DNA of 64,000 bases from Cynocephalus volans (lineage: Eukaryota; Chordata; Mammalia; Dermoptera; Cynocephalidae), in contig NC_084467.1 of assembly GCF_027409185.1 (NCBI RefSeq), positions 88,916,501 to 88,980,500 on the forward strand. Direction: 5' to 3'. This document shows, in pieces, positions 22,801 through 64,000 of the stretch (within the stretch, counting starts at the first letter, position 1; each line of letters begins with the position of its first letter). The notes under the pieces were generated by a model, which saw nothing but the letters and a program-made list of their open reading frames with translations, was not told the DNA's origin and made no database searches. Made by a program: the position numbers and the translations under genes.

Positions 22801-25657
22801 CCTGGAAAAGTGCACTGTGTGTATACATACACAGAAATATCTACACTCTTGATTTCACATCTCATCGTTGAAGTTAGGCAACTGCAGCTAGGCCATTATT
22901 CCACATGCAATCTTAAGACCACAGTCTAAGTCTTCCTAATGGAATATTATAAACCAAAATAAATCTCATTTACTTTCCAAATGATGTCCAATCAACCATT
23001 TGTTTTTCACTGAGGAGACTTGGCAGTGCTTGTGTTAGTGATTATCACATTCCTGTGACCTGGTTCCATGTTGTGAGGTGTGTTTTCTAATTGAGAGACC
23101 ATACAAATCATGCCTTTAACAATCTTCCTTTGACATTTATGAGAATGGAGAATTCTGAGAGGACATGGGCATACACTCCATGATGTGACTGAGTGTTGAG
23201 GCATGTGCAAGCATTATTCAAAAGGACGAGGAAACAGTCATTGTCATTCAGCAGCTCTCACTTTCAACAGTCCGGATTTGAAAAGCAATGTTACTTTATA
23301 GTAAGCTTTTCAGAGAGCTTTGAAGGGTATTCTCTCCTGCACTTTCTCTGTAGCTTGTTCTATTACAAAGAGCGATTTTGTGTTTCTCCTTCTATCATGG
23401 CCTTACTCTAAGATATGAATTAAATTAATTATTTTTTAAGTAACTTCAGCTTTAACATAATTATTTTCCAAGGACAGTAATTTAAGGCTCTAGAGTACAA
23501 TGTTTTCTACCCACTCAGTAAAACAACACATACTATTAATGTAGTCAACCAAAGACAAACCATTATGAATTAATAATCTTGTTTCAAAGAAAATCCTTTT
23601 AATACTGAGTCAAAACCAGGTCTTGTAGAGCATATTTTCAGTTCTGCATAAAAATGGCGAGTTATAAGCACTCAGAGCAAAGAATCATTTTGACAATTGC
23701 ACTAAAGTATACCATGATTAAGATCTTTATATTCATTTTCTGCAGCTGAGTGGGAACAGCATATTGTAAAACTTTCATAGAAGTATTTTTAATGTCTAAA
23801 GTAGATACTAATAACTTACTGGCAGTGTTAGTCTAGAAAAAGTAACGAAGATTAACAATATAGCTAACTATAAATATATACTGTCAAAGACACTCATGAG
23901 TGACTGCTTCACTTTTATCCATACTTAGAATTTTATGCCCTATACCCATCATAGAAATTTCCTCTTTCAAATAGCTTCTAATCCCCTATTTTGCCTGTAT
24001 CAATAAGGTTTCAGGAGCTATGAATAATTTATGTCTTTAGAAACACTGTAAATATTTCATTAAAAATTTAATATTAAATATTTATTAAATAATGAAGCCC
24101 AATAAAACTATGTAAATTTTTCAGTTTACAAAGAAAAGCAAAAAGAACAAGGACTTTATAGACTGCAGTGAAAGTGGCACACTGTTCTTTGAGGATAGCT
24201 AAAGTCTAAAACTCTATTGTAGGCCCATTAGAAATAGTGTCAGTGTGGAGAGTAACAGTATAGTGTGGAGAGTAACAATGACTGTATGGCTATATGAAGT
24301 TCATAGTTTATAGCTTCTTCTATTCTTTTCTAGAGAAAGAACCTATCATCTAATTCACATCTTTGAGCTTTGAACAGGAGATATGAGAAAGAACACATAT
24401 GCATGACCTATGTCTTACCTGGAAGAAAGCAAGAAATAAACGTAGGCACCTCCTTTCTCTCTTGCCCTCAATTCCTAAACTGTCCTTTTAGGTTTTGGTT
24501 TTACCTATTTTTATTTATGCCCTTTCTGCCCTTCTACCATTCCTATAACTACAGTAGATTAAATGTAACTGTGAAAAACACAGTAAATGTCAGCAAAATA
24601 AAAATCCTTTTTCTTTTCCTTATCATCTGAAAAATCGAAAAATCCCCCAAAGACAGTTTTTGTGCCTATATTAACTAACTAGTTGTTTACAGGTAGAGAA
24701 CACGTCCTCTTAGTTAAGTTAGTACATTGTTATTCCAGCATCTTCTACAGCAGGGAATTTCAATCAGTGATGATTTTTCTCCCCAGAAGACATTTGGCAA
24801 AGTCTGGAGACATTTTTGATGGGCACAACTGGAGCGGAGATACTACTGCTATCTAATGGGTATTTGCCAGGGATACTACTATACATCCCACAATGCACAG
24901 GACAGCCCCCCACAGTGAAGAATCATCTGGCCTAACATGCCAATAACGCCAAGCTTAAGAAACCCTGCTCTACATTTAAGTTGCCTAATAAGACACACGT
25001 GAACATGATGGGGGGATTACTAGTGAGATATCCTCTGAAAATCCCACTGGTATTTGTTATACTCAAACAATAAGGGACAAAGCTATGTCTCTAAAACTGC
25101 CCCAATATTTATATGCCTCACTGAACAAACACATAAACTCAGAGGGCTGAAAGGGACCTCAGAGCCTCCTAACCAGTTTTCATGTTTCATAAAGAAACCA
25201 AGGTCCAGGGATAAGGGACTTGCCTAAGGTCATACAACTACCTGTACTAATTGGCAGGGATAAGGAACTTGCCTAAGGTCATACTAATTGGCAGCAGAGC
25301 CGGGGTAAGAATCTAGATCTCCTGAGGGCACAGTCCACCACTCTTTCTACTATACTATGGCAAATTCTGTAAGCATGTGTCAAAAAATTCACATGCAAGA
25401 CTGTAACTATGGTAGGTACCTGCAAGATAATATAAAAATTCATACTTGGTATGTTGGAGATTTTTTTTATATCCTTAATGAGATTTCAGTTTTGCAAGAT
25501 GAAAAAGTTCTGTAGATTGGTTGTACAAAAATGCGGAAATACTTAACTCTCCTGAAATGCATACTTGAAAACGGTTAAGATGACAAATTTTATATTATAT
25601 GCATTTTGTCACAATTTAAAAAAAAGCCCCCCCCTCAAATACTGGTACTTACCTCAT
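14105..25657 (-). CDS. EXTL2: EXTL2, exostosin-like glycosyltransferase 2 (four coding exons, spliced)
   Basis: Encodes an alpha-1,4-N-acetylhexosaminyltransferase of the exostosin family, a single-pass type II membrane enzyme of the ER/Golgi that acts on the glycosaminoglycan-protein linkage region. Joining 25657-25653, 18174-17747, 17067-16997 and 14599-14105 gives 999 nt with every junction in phase and 332 residues, against 330 in human. What is seen: a hydrophobic signal anchor at about residues 18-40 (FSLVVILVLLLVAGALTALL), an N-glycosylation sequon NRT near residue 74, the metal-binding DDD motif near residues 150-152, and a conserved C-terminal half ending SQFGFPYANHLSKMGK. Residues match the human protein as I remember it almost throughout; no frameshift or internal stop is seen. 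The only weak link is the 5-nt coding part of the first exon. It lies head-to-head with SLC30A7. Confidence 0.96.
15079..15187 (-). mobile_element. CYN-type SINE, collapsed dimer
   Basis: Flanked by a perfect 15-bp target duplication (tcactgttgatttta at 15064-15078 and 15188-15202). Starts like the left unit of a dimer (gatgactggtgaggggatta) but ends like the right unit (gtgagccacgggccagccc), so the middle has been lost. Confidence 0.92.
15482..15760 (+). repeat. Old interspersed repeat with (CA)n at 15511-15541
   Basis: tcatttattgaacagacact opening is typical of an old mammalian repeat; interrupted by a CA microsatellite, followed by gaactcacagtctagagaag. Confidence 0.5.
16997..17067 (-). 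CDS. EXTL2: EXTL2 coding exon with the DDD metal-binding motif
   Basis: A 71-bp exon encoding VFMVDDDTIISAQDLVFAFS followed by VWQ. The acceptor (ttcatttcag) and donor (CAG|GTAATG) are both clean. Two bases complete an alanine codon from the previous exon and the exon ends in phase 0. The three consecutive aspartates are the DXD-type motif that binds the divalent metal and UDP-sugar in this family. It is too short to stand out as an open reading frame and was found by homology and splice sites. Confidence 0.95.
17747..18174 (-). CDS. EXTL2: EXTL2 coding exon with signal anchor and N-terminal domain
   Basis: A 428-bp exon starting just after the acceptor tttctgctccag and ending at ACCAATG|GTGAGT. 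It encodes RCCHICKLPGKV and then MGIRVLRFSLVV, the membrane anchor, the stem, and the start of the glycosyltransferase fold (DSFTLIMQTYNRTDLLLRLL). The methionine at 18140 (residue 14) is a possible alternative start because the conserved first 13 residues depend on an ATGAG supplied by an upstream exon. Reading straight past the donor gives only a few non-conserved residues before a stop. Confidence 0.96.
18650..18990 (+). repeat. Ancient interspersed repeat, family uncertain
   Basis: ccaggcactgtactaggttc, gcagggccc-like agggccctgtcagcttcaat and gaagccactggagggtttgg mark an old family seen several times in the window. Confidence 0.5.
19000..19135 (-). repeat. MIR-like SINE
   Basis: cccatttaacagtttagatg and caaatagctttcccaagatt resemble the inverted MIR. 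Confidence 0.5.
19783..19832. repeat. (GA)n expansion inside the left LTR
   Basis: About 25 GA units; the equivalent site of the right LTR (near 22180) has about five. This accounts for most of the length difference between LTRs. Confidence 0.95.
21427..21807 (+). mobile_element. 5'-truncated L1 3' end inserted in the MaLR
   Basis: gaatgaaattctcccatttg start, ataagtgggagctaaaagag, A-tail at its right end. Perfect 13-bp target duplication aagaagttacaaa at 21414-21426 and 21808-21820. Confidence 0.93.
24757..24972 (+). mobile_element. MER5A-type hAT-Charlie MITE
   Basis: agacatttggcaaagtctgg, cacaatgcacaggacagccc, agcttaagaaaccctgctct. Forward MER5A. Confidence 0.88.
25135..25370 (-). repeat. 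MIR-like ancient repeat with internal tandem duplication
   Basis: gggacctcagagcctcctaa and gggacttgcctaaggtcata typical of inverted MIR-type repeats. A segment is duplicated in tandem at 25209-25294. Confidence 0.65.
25480..25626 (+). mobile_element. Old L1-like 3' end
   Basis: gaaaacggttaagatgacaa and tgcattttgtcacaatttaa with A-rich end resemble old L1 3' UTR. It abuts the proposed EXTL2 start-codon exon. Confidence 0.5.
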
Positions 25658-25730
25658 TGTGTTAAAGTTAAATTTGAAAAAAATATTTCCTTATGGCCTC
25701 AGTGATTGATAGGAACAGGTTCTCTTGGCA
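25653..25730 (-). CDS. EXTL2: Proposed EXTL2 exon carrying the start codon (ATGAG|GTAAGT)
   Basis: The conserved EXTL2 N terminus MRCCHICKLPG requires the upstream exon to end in ATGAG. Scanning the minus strand from 18175 to the promoter region, I found one place where ATGAG is followed by a good donor: 25657-25653, with GTAAGT. A plausible acceptor (pyrimidine-rich run ending ccttaatag) lies 78 bp upstream, so the exon would be 25730-25653, with only the last 5 nt coding. No upstream in-frame stop or ATG conflicts with this. Splicing is inferred, not observed; the acceptor is weaker than the donor. Confidence 0.6.
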
Positions 25731-27924
25731 CTATTAAGGAAATTAAAGAATTTTGTGATGTTTTTGTCAACTAGCAAGAAATTAAAAAAAAAAAACAATG
25801 CTTTTAATGCCATTGTCCATAAGCTTTGAATTATTTTTAGAAATTAAAACTTGCTATTTTGTGCTCTAAAAATTAATTTAGGCAATGAGATAGATAATGG
25901 CTTGTGAGGTTGGTGCTAATACTGGTATATTTTTGTTTTCATCTTTCTCCTGAGGGTCCAGAAACAAAATAAACTCACATCATCCCAACTACCTAATGAA
26001 ACCAGAGTAATATGACATGGAGCAAAACCTCTGAACACATTAGCAATTTATACTTGTATTCAATTTCTACATTTATATGTATCTGTAGTCTTATCCACCC
26101 ATTATAACTCCTTTTTTCACCAGCAGTTCCCAGGACATTCGATTTGAAGCATCTAAAAAACCACAGGGTCTAAAATAGGGTTGTAGATATGGGCCCAGGG
26201 TTGATTACTGAAGAATGACACATGGCATCCTTCTTTTTCCTTGCTGGCTACTGCCCAGAGGAGCTGAAGATGAGCTTCTACCCCTTAATTCTCTTTGCTT
26301 TCATTTCTCATAGTCTTCAATCACATGTCTGAGCAGCTGGGGTTTTTTCTTCCATTGGGTCTGCATAGCTAACCTAACACAATTAATTGGTAGGAGATGA
26401 TGTAAACAAATATTAAAAAGCTCACGTTAGAAAATCACACATTAGTTGAAAAATGTCTATTACTATATTTCATAATCTTATAAAACCATTTAATCTTTCA
26501 CTTATGAAGGAATTCATGGAGACTTGCAAGATATTGACTTGAAGAGCTGAAGAAACATTTTTGATTTTCCAAAACCATGTTCTTCCATGTTACAACTTAC
26601 TGAAGGGGCAGAAGGAATGGCTTAGTGTACACAGAAAGATTGAGTGATGGATGTCCCTCCTCAGTGCTCCATGGGCATCCCTTGTATACATCTTAAGTAC
26701 CACACAATTCTAAAATAGTGGACTGGTCTGCCTGTCACTACCCTCTTCTCTTCATCAGCTTCTCCTCTTCACAAAATTCCTCCACAGAAAAAGCTTTGAT
26801 TTGACTTTGTACCCTCAGTGTCCAGCACAAAGCCGAGCACACAGTGGACACTCATTAAATGACTGTTGAACGAATGAAACAAACTTTGATATGACAACAT
26901 ATATATGTTAACATACATGAGACAAATATTATCGCACGATGACAAAAGAAGTGAGGCACAGCACAACATTTTCCCCTCGTAGAAGTTTTCTTGATTTAAG
27001 AAAACACTTCATATTCCATCTACACTTCACATTGCAAATAAAAAAAGGCTTTAGTATTGAATTTGGTAATTACGCTGTCCTAGACTGAAAGATGTGAAGT
27101 AGCATTGCCACTTTTTGAAAAGAGACGGTCTTCATGGGAATACCTATCTTACTTATGTCTTTGGGTGTGGGGAATTGGGGAATTTGGGAGCCTCTAGAAA
27201 CTGATATAACTGAAATTAAGCTCCAATTTCTCTAACATATTTCAAAACGACTTGAAAAAAAGGGTAATGTAGGTTTCTCCATAAACCAGCTGAGCAATCT
27301 GATTTGTAGCAATATAGGACCAAATACAGAATTTACTTTCAAAGGAAGAATACAAAAATGCAGGTTCAAATTGCAGCTGACCTTGATGAGTTAATTCTAG
27401 AAATCAGTTGCTGAAATCTGATTATTTCTATACATCCTGTCCCCATCCCCTGCCCCCGTTATATCACATAGTAATAAGCAGTTTTGAAGAAAAATCCATT
27501 TGCCCTGGAAATATTTATCTTTAAACTACATAGTCTGCACCCAATTAACTGTTTACCCAGAAGTGCAGTAGAGAAAAATTCAAGTCTATTGCTAATATAA
27601 AAGCTTTCTTTAAAAAAAGTAAATGCTACTAATTGAAAATATTTCTGCTTAAATTAAAAGATAATGAAATATACGCTAAGAAAGGCAAAGATGAAATACT
27701 CTTACCAGAACTTAATTTCTGGAACCTAGTTGTTTTTACTCAGCAGTTTTAATTAACATAAACATTCTTTAAATTTGTAGAATAAGCGTATTATATTTTC
27801 AAAAATAAAACCACCGAATTACTACCCCCCCACACACGCAAAGTTCCCAAAACGTGAGCTAAACATGCACATATCCTCACTGCAAAGAATTTTTTAACAC
27901 GAGAGCATTTTGCTGTCTCCTTAC
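25731..27924 (-). other. EXTL2: EXTL2 first intron under the proposed model
   Basis: Mostly unassigned AT-rich DNA; the only repeat I recognise is an L2 end at 26795-26880 (ccagcacaaagccgagcaca, cgaatgaaac). Confidence 0.45.
26795..26880 (+). repeat. L2 LINE 3' end
   Basis: gtccagcacaaagccgagca and actgttgaacgaatgaaac match the L2 terminus. Confidence 0.7.
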
Positions 27925-28030
27925 CTCGAGTGCAGAAGATTGCAGAGGGGCCAGCCGATTTATTTGCTTGCAGCTTGGGTATCATAAAACGGAAGGGGCC
28001 TCTCGCTTGCTCATTTTTGTCTTTTTTTTA
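27925..28030 (-). other. EXTL2: Proposed noncoding first exon of EXTL2 with an upstream ORF
   Basis: On the minus strand a donor CTCGAG|GTAAGG ends at 27925, just inside the CpG-rich promoter zone, and upstream sequence is GC-rich. It is the best first-exon candidate for EXTL2; the transcription start is not defined by the sequence. It contains an ATG at 27985 that opens a short reading frame crossing the donor. If spliced to 25730 the uORF would have 30 codons and stop within the next exon. If spliced directly to 18174 it would have 31 codons and stop at TAATG, overlapping the methionine-14 start codon of EXTL2. Confidence 0.45.
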
Positions 28031-29349
28031 AACCAAGCATCGTGCATCTACCCTGCCTCATTCGCCGAGAGATAACCTGGAAGAAGCGCCGCCCGCAAAG
28101 TGAGCGCCCGGAGCAGACGGTCCCCGAGTGGCCGCCCCTCCCCTTCGGTGACGTTCCACTTCCTGTCGGGCTAAAAGGCATTCCCAAGAAGCTCCGTTTT
28201 GTAGTTTTCAGCCCACCTCCGAAAGCCAGCCCTCCTTTCCCCCAGTTCCTCCTCTAGGTAACAACTTTTAATCATTCACCTGACGGACCCCCGATCTGAC
28301 CCTAACAATTGCCCGGAAAGGCGCCCGCAGCAATGTTTCCGCCGACTAGGAGGTTCCCCGAAAAGGTCCGTTGGGCTCGCCTCCTCGCGCTCCGCACGCC
28401 TTCGCGTCCCGCCGACTAGTCAGCTGCATGCACTTCCCTGAAACTGGCAGTGAGGGTCTGACAAGAATTACGGCGGCGGCTGCCTCCCCGTGGATGACCT
28501 GGAAGCGAAAAGGACGTGCACGAATTCTAGTTTCGGGGGTTCAGCGGGCTGAGATGGTCGGGGAAGCAATGTGTTAATCAAACCTCAATTCAAGCACGGA
28601 CTTCTTTTAAGTACTTTTAAGAGTCTGTCTTTCGAAAGACACTGATCGCCTCCCGCTTGGCAGTACAGGAGGGTCAGGCTCTGTTTTAGGAAGCGAGTTG
28701 TACTACCCGGATTTGGGTGCCCACAGAGTTCACACAGCAAAACCATCACTGGCGCTTCCTGCGTAGTGGCAGCAAGAGAACACGAGGCCGCCTGGACTCT
28801 TAAGCATTGCTACCTACCGCTCCAGGATTCATGCCGATGGAGAAATGGCGAAAGGGCAGGCACTGGGAGCCAGTGCATCCGGGAACACTGGGGGTAGGCG
28901 CCCAGGGTGGGCGTGAACGGGCTCTCGCCCTCTCAGCCAGCTCAGTCTGCAGGTCGCCTCCTGAGGATTTTCTTCCTGAGTCCAGGTGGCGGTACTAGGC
29001 GGGCCCCTCGGGCCCCCTCGTAGTTCCCACCTCCTCTCACCCCCGTCCCTCCCGCTCTCCAGTGGCACAGCTTCCACCCCGGGCCTGCCACAAGCCCCGC
29101 CCTCCGTCGTGCGGGTCCCGCCCACGGCCCCGCCTCCTGCCTTTCCAGTCCCAGGACGCGTTGCGCGGCCCGGGCCGGAAGTCGGCGAGTTCCCGGGTGT
29201 GTGTCTGTGTCTGTCTGTGTCTTGCAGCGCCTCGCTGTCCCGGACAAACCCTGGGGATTTCCGTCTCGGGAGTCAGCACTATCACTGCCATCACCCCACG
29301 GAACCACTTCTAGAGGGGAGGAGACCCCGCCCTCCGCCGGGCAGAGAAG

Positions 29350-62277
<32,928 letters not shown>

Positions 62278-62629
62278 TAAGTGTTATGTTACTTTTAAGT
62301 ATTAAAATGAGAGATAGGCATAAATATGCTACATAAATTACATATCTAAAATACAGATTATTATGTTGTTTTTCCTTTGATCTTTAAGAAATTCCTACAT
62401 AGATTCTCTTTTTGTTTTCATATTTTTTTTCTGTGTTTGCCATTTATGTCTTGCCTAGAGTTTGATGTTTCTTTTTGGTATTTGGCAATTTTAAGCCTTT
62501 TGGTCATAATTCAAATCAATAGTAATTTTCTTGAATCCAACACTATATCTGTAGGGTAAAATATTGGAAGTATAAAATTTACTAACTGTAATTAGAATAT
62601 TATTCCCTCTCTCCCACCCTCTCCCCACC

Positions 62630-62631
<2 letters not shown>

Positions 62632-62680
<49 letters not shown>
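62632..62680. repeat. (CA)n microsatellite
   Basis: About 24 CA units. A shorter one lies at 63057-63072. Confidence 0.97.
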
Positions 62681-62682
<2 letters not shown>

Positions 62683-62689
62683 ATGTATC

Positions 62690-62910
62690 ACAACTATTCA
62701 TCCTTCAGTTCAGATTTAGTTTAAATGGCACTTCTTCAGGAAGCATTTCCAGATTCTTCACCTCCCAGGCTGGGTTAAGTATACTTATAGCACCTTCTAT
62801 TACAGTACCCTTTCATGGCATTTACTTACTGTATTGAAATAGCCTGTTTTATTGTCTCTCTCAGGCTCCATGAGGGCAAACTGTGTTTGTCCATTGTTTG
62901 GAAGTCAGAA
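62690..62910 (+). repeat. L2 LINE 3' region
   Basis: aaatggcacttcttcaggaa, gcatttccagattcttcacc, ctccatgagggcaaactgtg. Confidence 0.85.
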
Positions 62911-63134
62911 CCTAATTTTGCTTGGCAAAAAAGTTGTACACTTTAAATTTGAATCAGAATAAATTCATGTTTCTTTCAACCTTAGAGAATTACTTTCTAT
63001 GGGGAATTTTTACTTAGTTATGTTCTTATTCATTTATTTCACAAATATAGGTAAATACACACACACACACAGAAAACTTTTTTTTACGCAAATATAACAT
63101 TTAAAAAACTGCACAAATCATCTTTAATAAATAT

Positions 63135-63605
63135 TAAGTAGACCCTCTTACCAGTGTGGTGAAAAAGACAAGATTCCCATTGTTTTGATCTTATATTATA
63201 AAGGGAGAAAGACAAGAAACAAATTAATAAATAAACCATTCAAATGTTAAATAGTTTGTTTGTATTGTTCAGAGGGTTAAGATAGGATTATGTGATAGTG
63301 ACTGAGTTGCCAATTTAAATTAAGTGATAAAGGAAGACTTCTGAAGAGGGGCCTCTAAGCTGAATGTGAATGTTGCAAGAGAGCTTGTCAGAGGAAAGCA
63401 TTCTAATCTAGGGACCAGCTTGTATAAAAGCCCTATGGTCAAAACAACTTTGGCACTAAAAGGAGGCCAGTATGGCTGAAGCACAGGGAGTAAAAGGAAA
63501 GTAGTTTAAGATAAAGTTGGAGAATAGGCCTGGGAAAATTACCCGGGGTTAAGAGTTTAGATTTTATTCCAAGTGCAATGGGAAACATAAGGGAGTGACA
63601 TCATT
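63135..63605 (+). repeat. Ancient interspersed repeat, family uncertain
   Basis: aggaagacttctgaagaggg, ggaggccagtatggctgaag, gattttattccaagtgcaat. Confidence 0.5.
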
Positions 63606-63607
63606 TG

Positions 63608-63611
<4 letters not shown>

Positions 63612-63647
<36 letters not shown>
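63612..63647. repeat. (TA)n microsatellite at a SINE tail
   Basis: Alternating TA; it occupies the 3'-tail side of the neighbouring minus-strand SINE. Confidence 0.95.
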
Positions 63648-63649
<2 letters not shown>

Positions 63650-63655
63650 CTTCTT

Positions 63656-63744
63656 TTTTTGCCAATTGGCCGGATCAGGGATACAAACCCTTAATCTTGG
63701 TGTTACACCACTGCTCTAACCAACTGAGCTAATTGACCAGCCCG
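63656..63744 (-). mobile_element. CYN-type SINE, monomer
   Basis: gccaattggccggatcaggg, ccttaatcttggtgttacac, gagctaattgaccagccc. A short aagggag occurs on both sides of the TA repeat plus SINE. Confidence 0.88.
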
Positions 63745-63927
63745 AAGGGAGTTTTTTTTTTGTTTTTTGTTTTTCATATTTTTATTTTTATTTTATATAA
63801 TTTTTTTTTTTGGCGCTTTCATTTTTTATTTTATTTTTTAAATCTCAGCTTTGTACATTTTTTCTGTGTGACTTTGAACAAATAGTTTTTTTTTTTTAGA
63901 GTTTTATGCTACTTTCTTTTTTTTTAA

Positions 63928-64000
63928 AAAATTTTATTTTGTCGATATACATTGTGGCTGATTATTGTTGCCCCTCACCAAAACCTCCCTCCCTCCTCCC
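63928..64000 (-). mobile_element. L1 3' end, cut by the window edge
   Basis: aaattttattttgtcgatat and gattattgttgcccctcacc, then C/T-rich sequence, following a T-rich stretch. Looks like a lineage-specific younger L1 in antisense. Confidence 0.6.

Larger units (their letters stand above)
18175..25652 (-). other. EXTL2: EXTL2 intron between the start-codon exon and the anchor exon
   Basis: A 7.5-kb intron under the proposed gene model. Contains a complete MaLR element, MER5A, MIR and L1 3' fragments. Between about 22,401 and 24,756 I see no repeat or gene that I can name. Confidence 0.6.

Noticed and set aside
27791-27985. 64-codon minus-strand open frame as a separate gene
   Set aside because: Most of it lies beyond a good splice donor; better read as a uORF in the EXTL2 first exon.
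28056-28072. Alternative EXTL2 start ATGAG in cgaatgaggcaggg
   Set aside because: It is followed by GCAGGG, not a GT donor, so it cannot provide the conserved Met-Arg junction.

Overview
This is a stretch of mammalian nuclear DNA: long introns, GT-AG splice sites, a CpG island, ancient MIR, L2, MER5A and MaLR repeats, and no bacterial or viral gene organisation. It holds two protein-coding genes in head-to-head orientation. EXTL2 lies on the minus strand. SLC30A7 (zinc transporter ZnT7) lies on the plus strand and is cut by the right edge after its eighth coding exon. This arrangement matches the EXTL2/SLC30A7 locus of human 1p21.2. The likely host is a colugo (Dermoptera). At least nine tRNA-derived SINEs are present, both as A-tailed monomers with a tRNA-Ile-like head and as head-to-tail dimers, which is the described architecture of colugo CYN SINEs. 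No Alu, B1/B2 or carnivore SINE was seen. The species call is inference.

Layout. Positions 1 to about 12,000 lie downstream of EXTL2 and hold old repeats plus a 7SK RNA retropseudogene (minus strand, 11012-11255) inside an 18-bp target-site duplication. EXTL2 coding sequence is in four pieces: 25657-25653 (proposed start-codon exon), 18174-17747, 17067-16997 and 14599-14105. Joined, they keep frame and give 332 residues. A noncoding first exon is proposed with its donor at 27925. A CpG-rich shared promoter region covers about 28,030-29,460. SLC30A7 begins at 29350 and has exons at 29350-29429, 29650-29751, 43172-43285, 47544-47631, 48296-48422, 52881-53024, 60010-60060 and 62141-62276, encoding about 280 residues; the last quarter lies outside the window.

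The introns are mostly transposon strata. EXTL2 intron sequence contains a complete MaLR element with two LTRs (19593-22400) that carries an L1 insertion. SLC30A7 introns contain L1 pieces that are all antisense to the gene, including an L1 at 53720-56050 that was later hit by a palindromic MITE, a solo LTR and a second L1. Intron 3 has an approximately 690-bp pyrimidine-only-like strand.

The two proteins share the secretory pathway. EXTL2 is a type II membrane glycosyltransferase acting on the glycosaminoglycan linker. ZnT7 moves zinc into the Golgi/early secretory lumen. No evidence in the sequence shows a functional link beyond the shared promoter. I did not find a new biological system here; the most interesting items are the tailless 7SK retrocopy, the EXTL2 uORF/start-codon arrangement, and the nested repeats.
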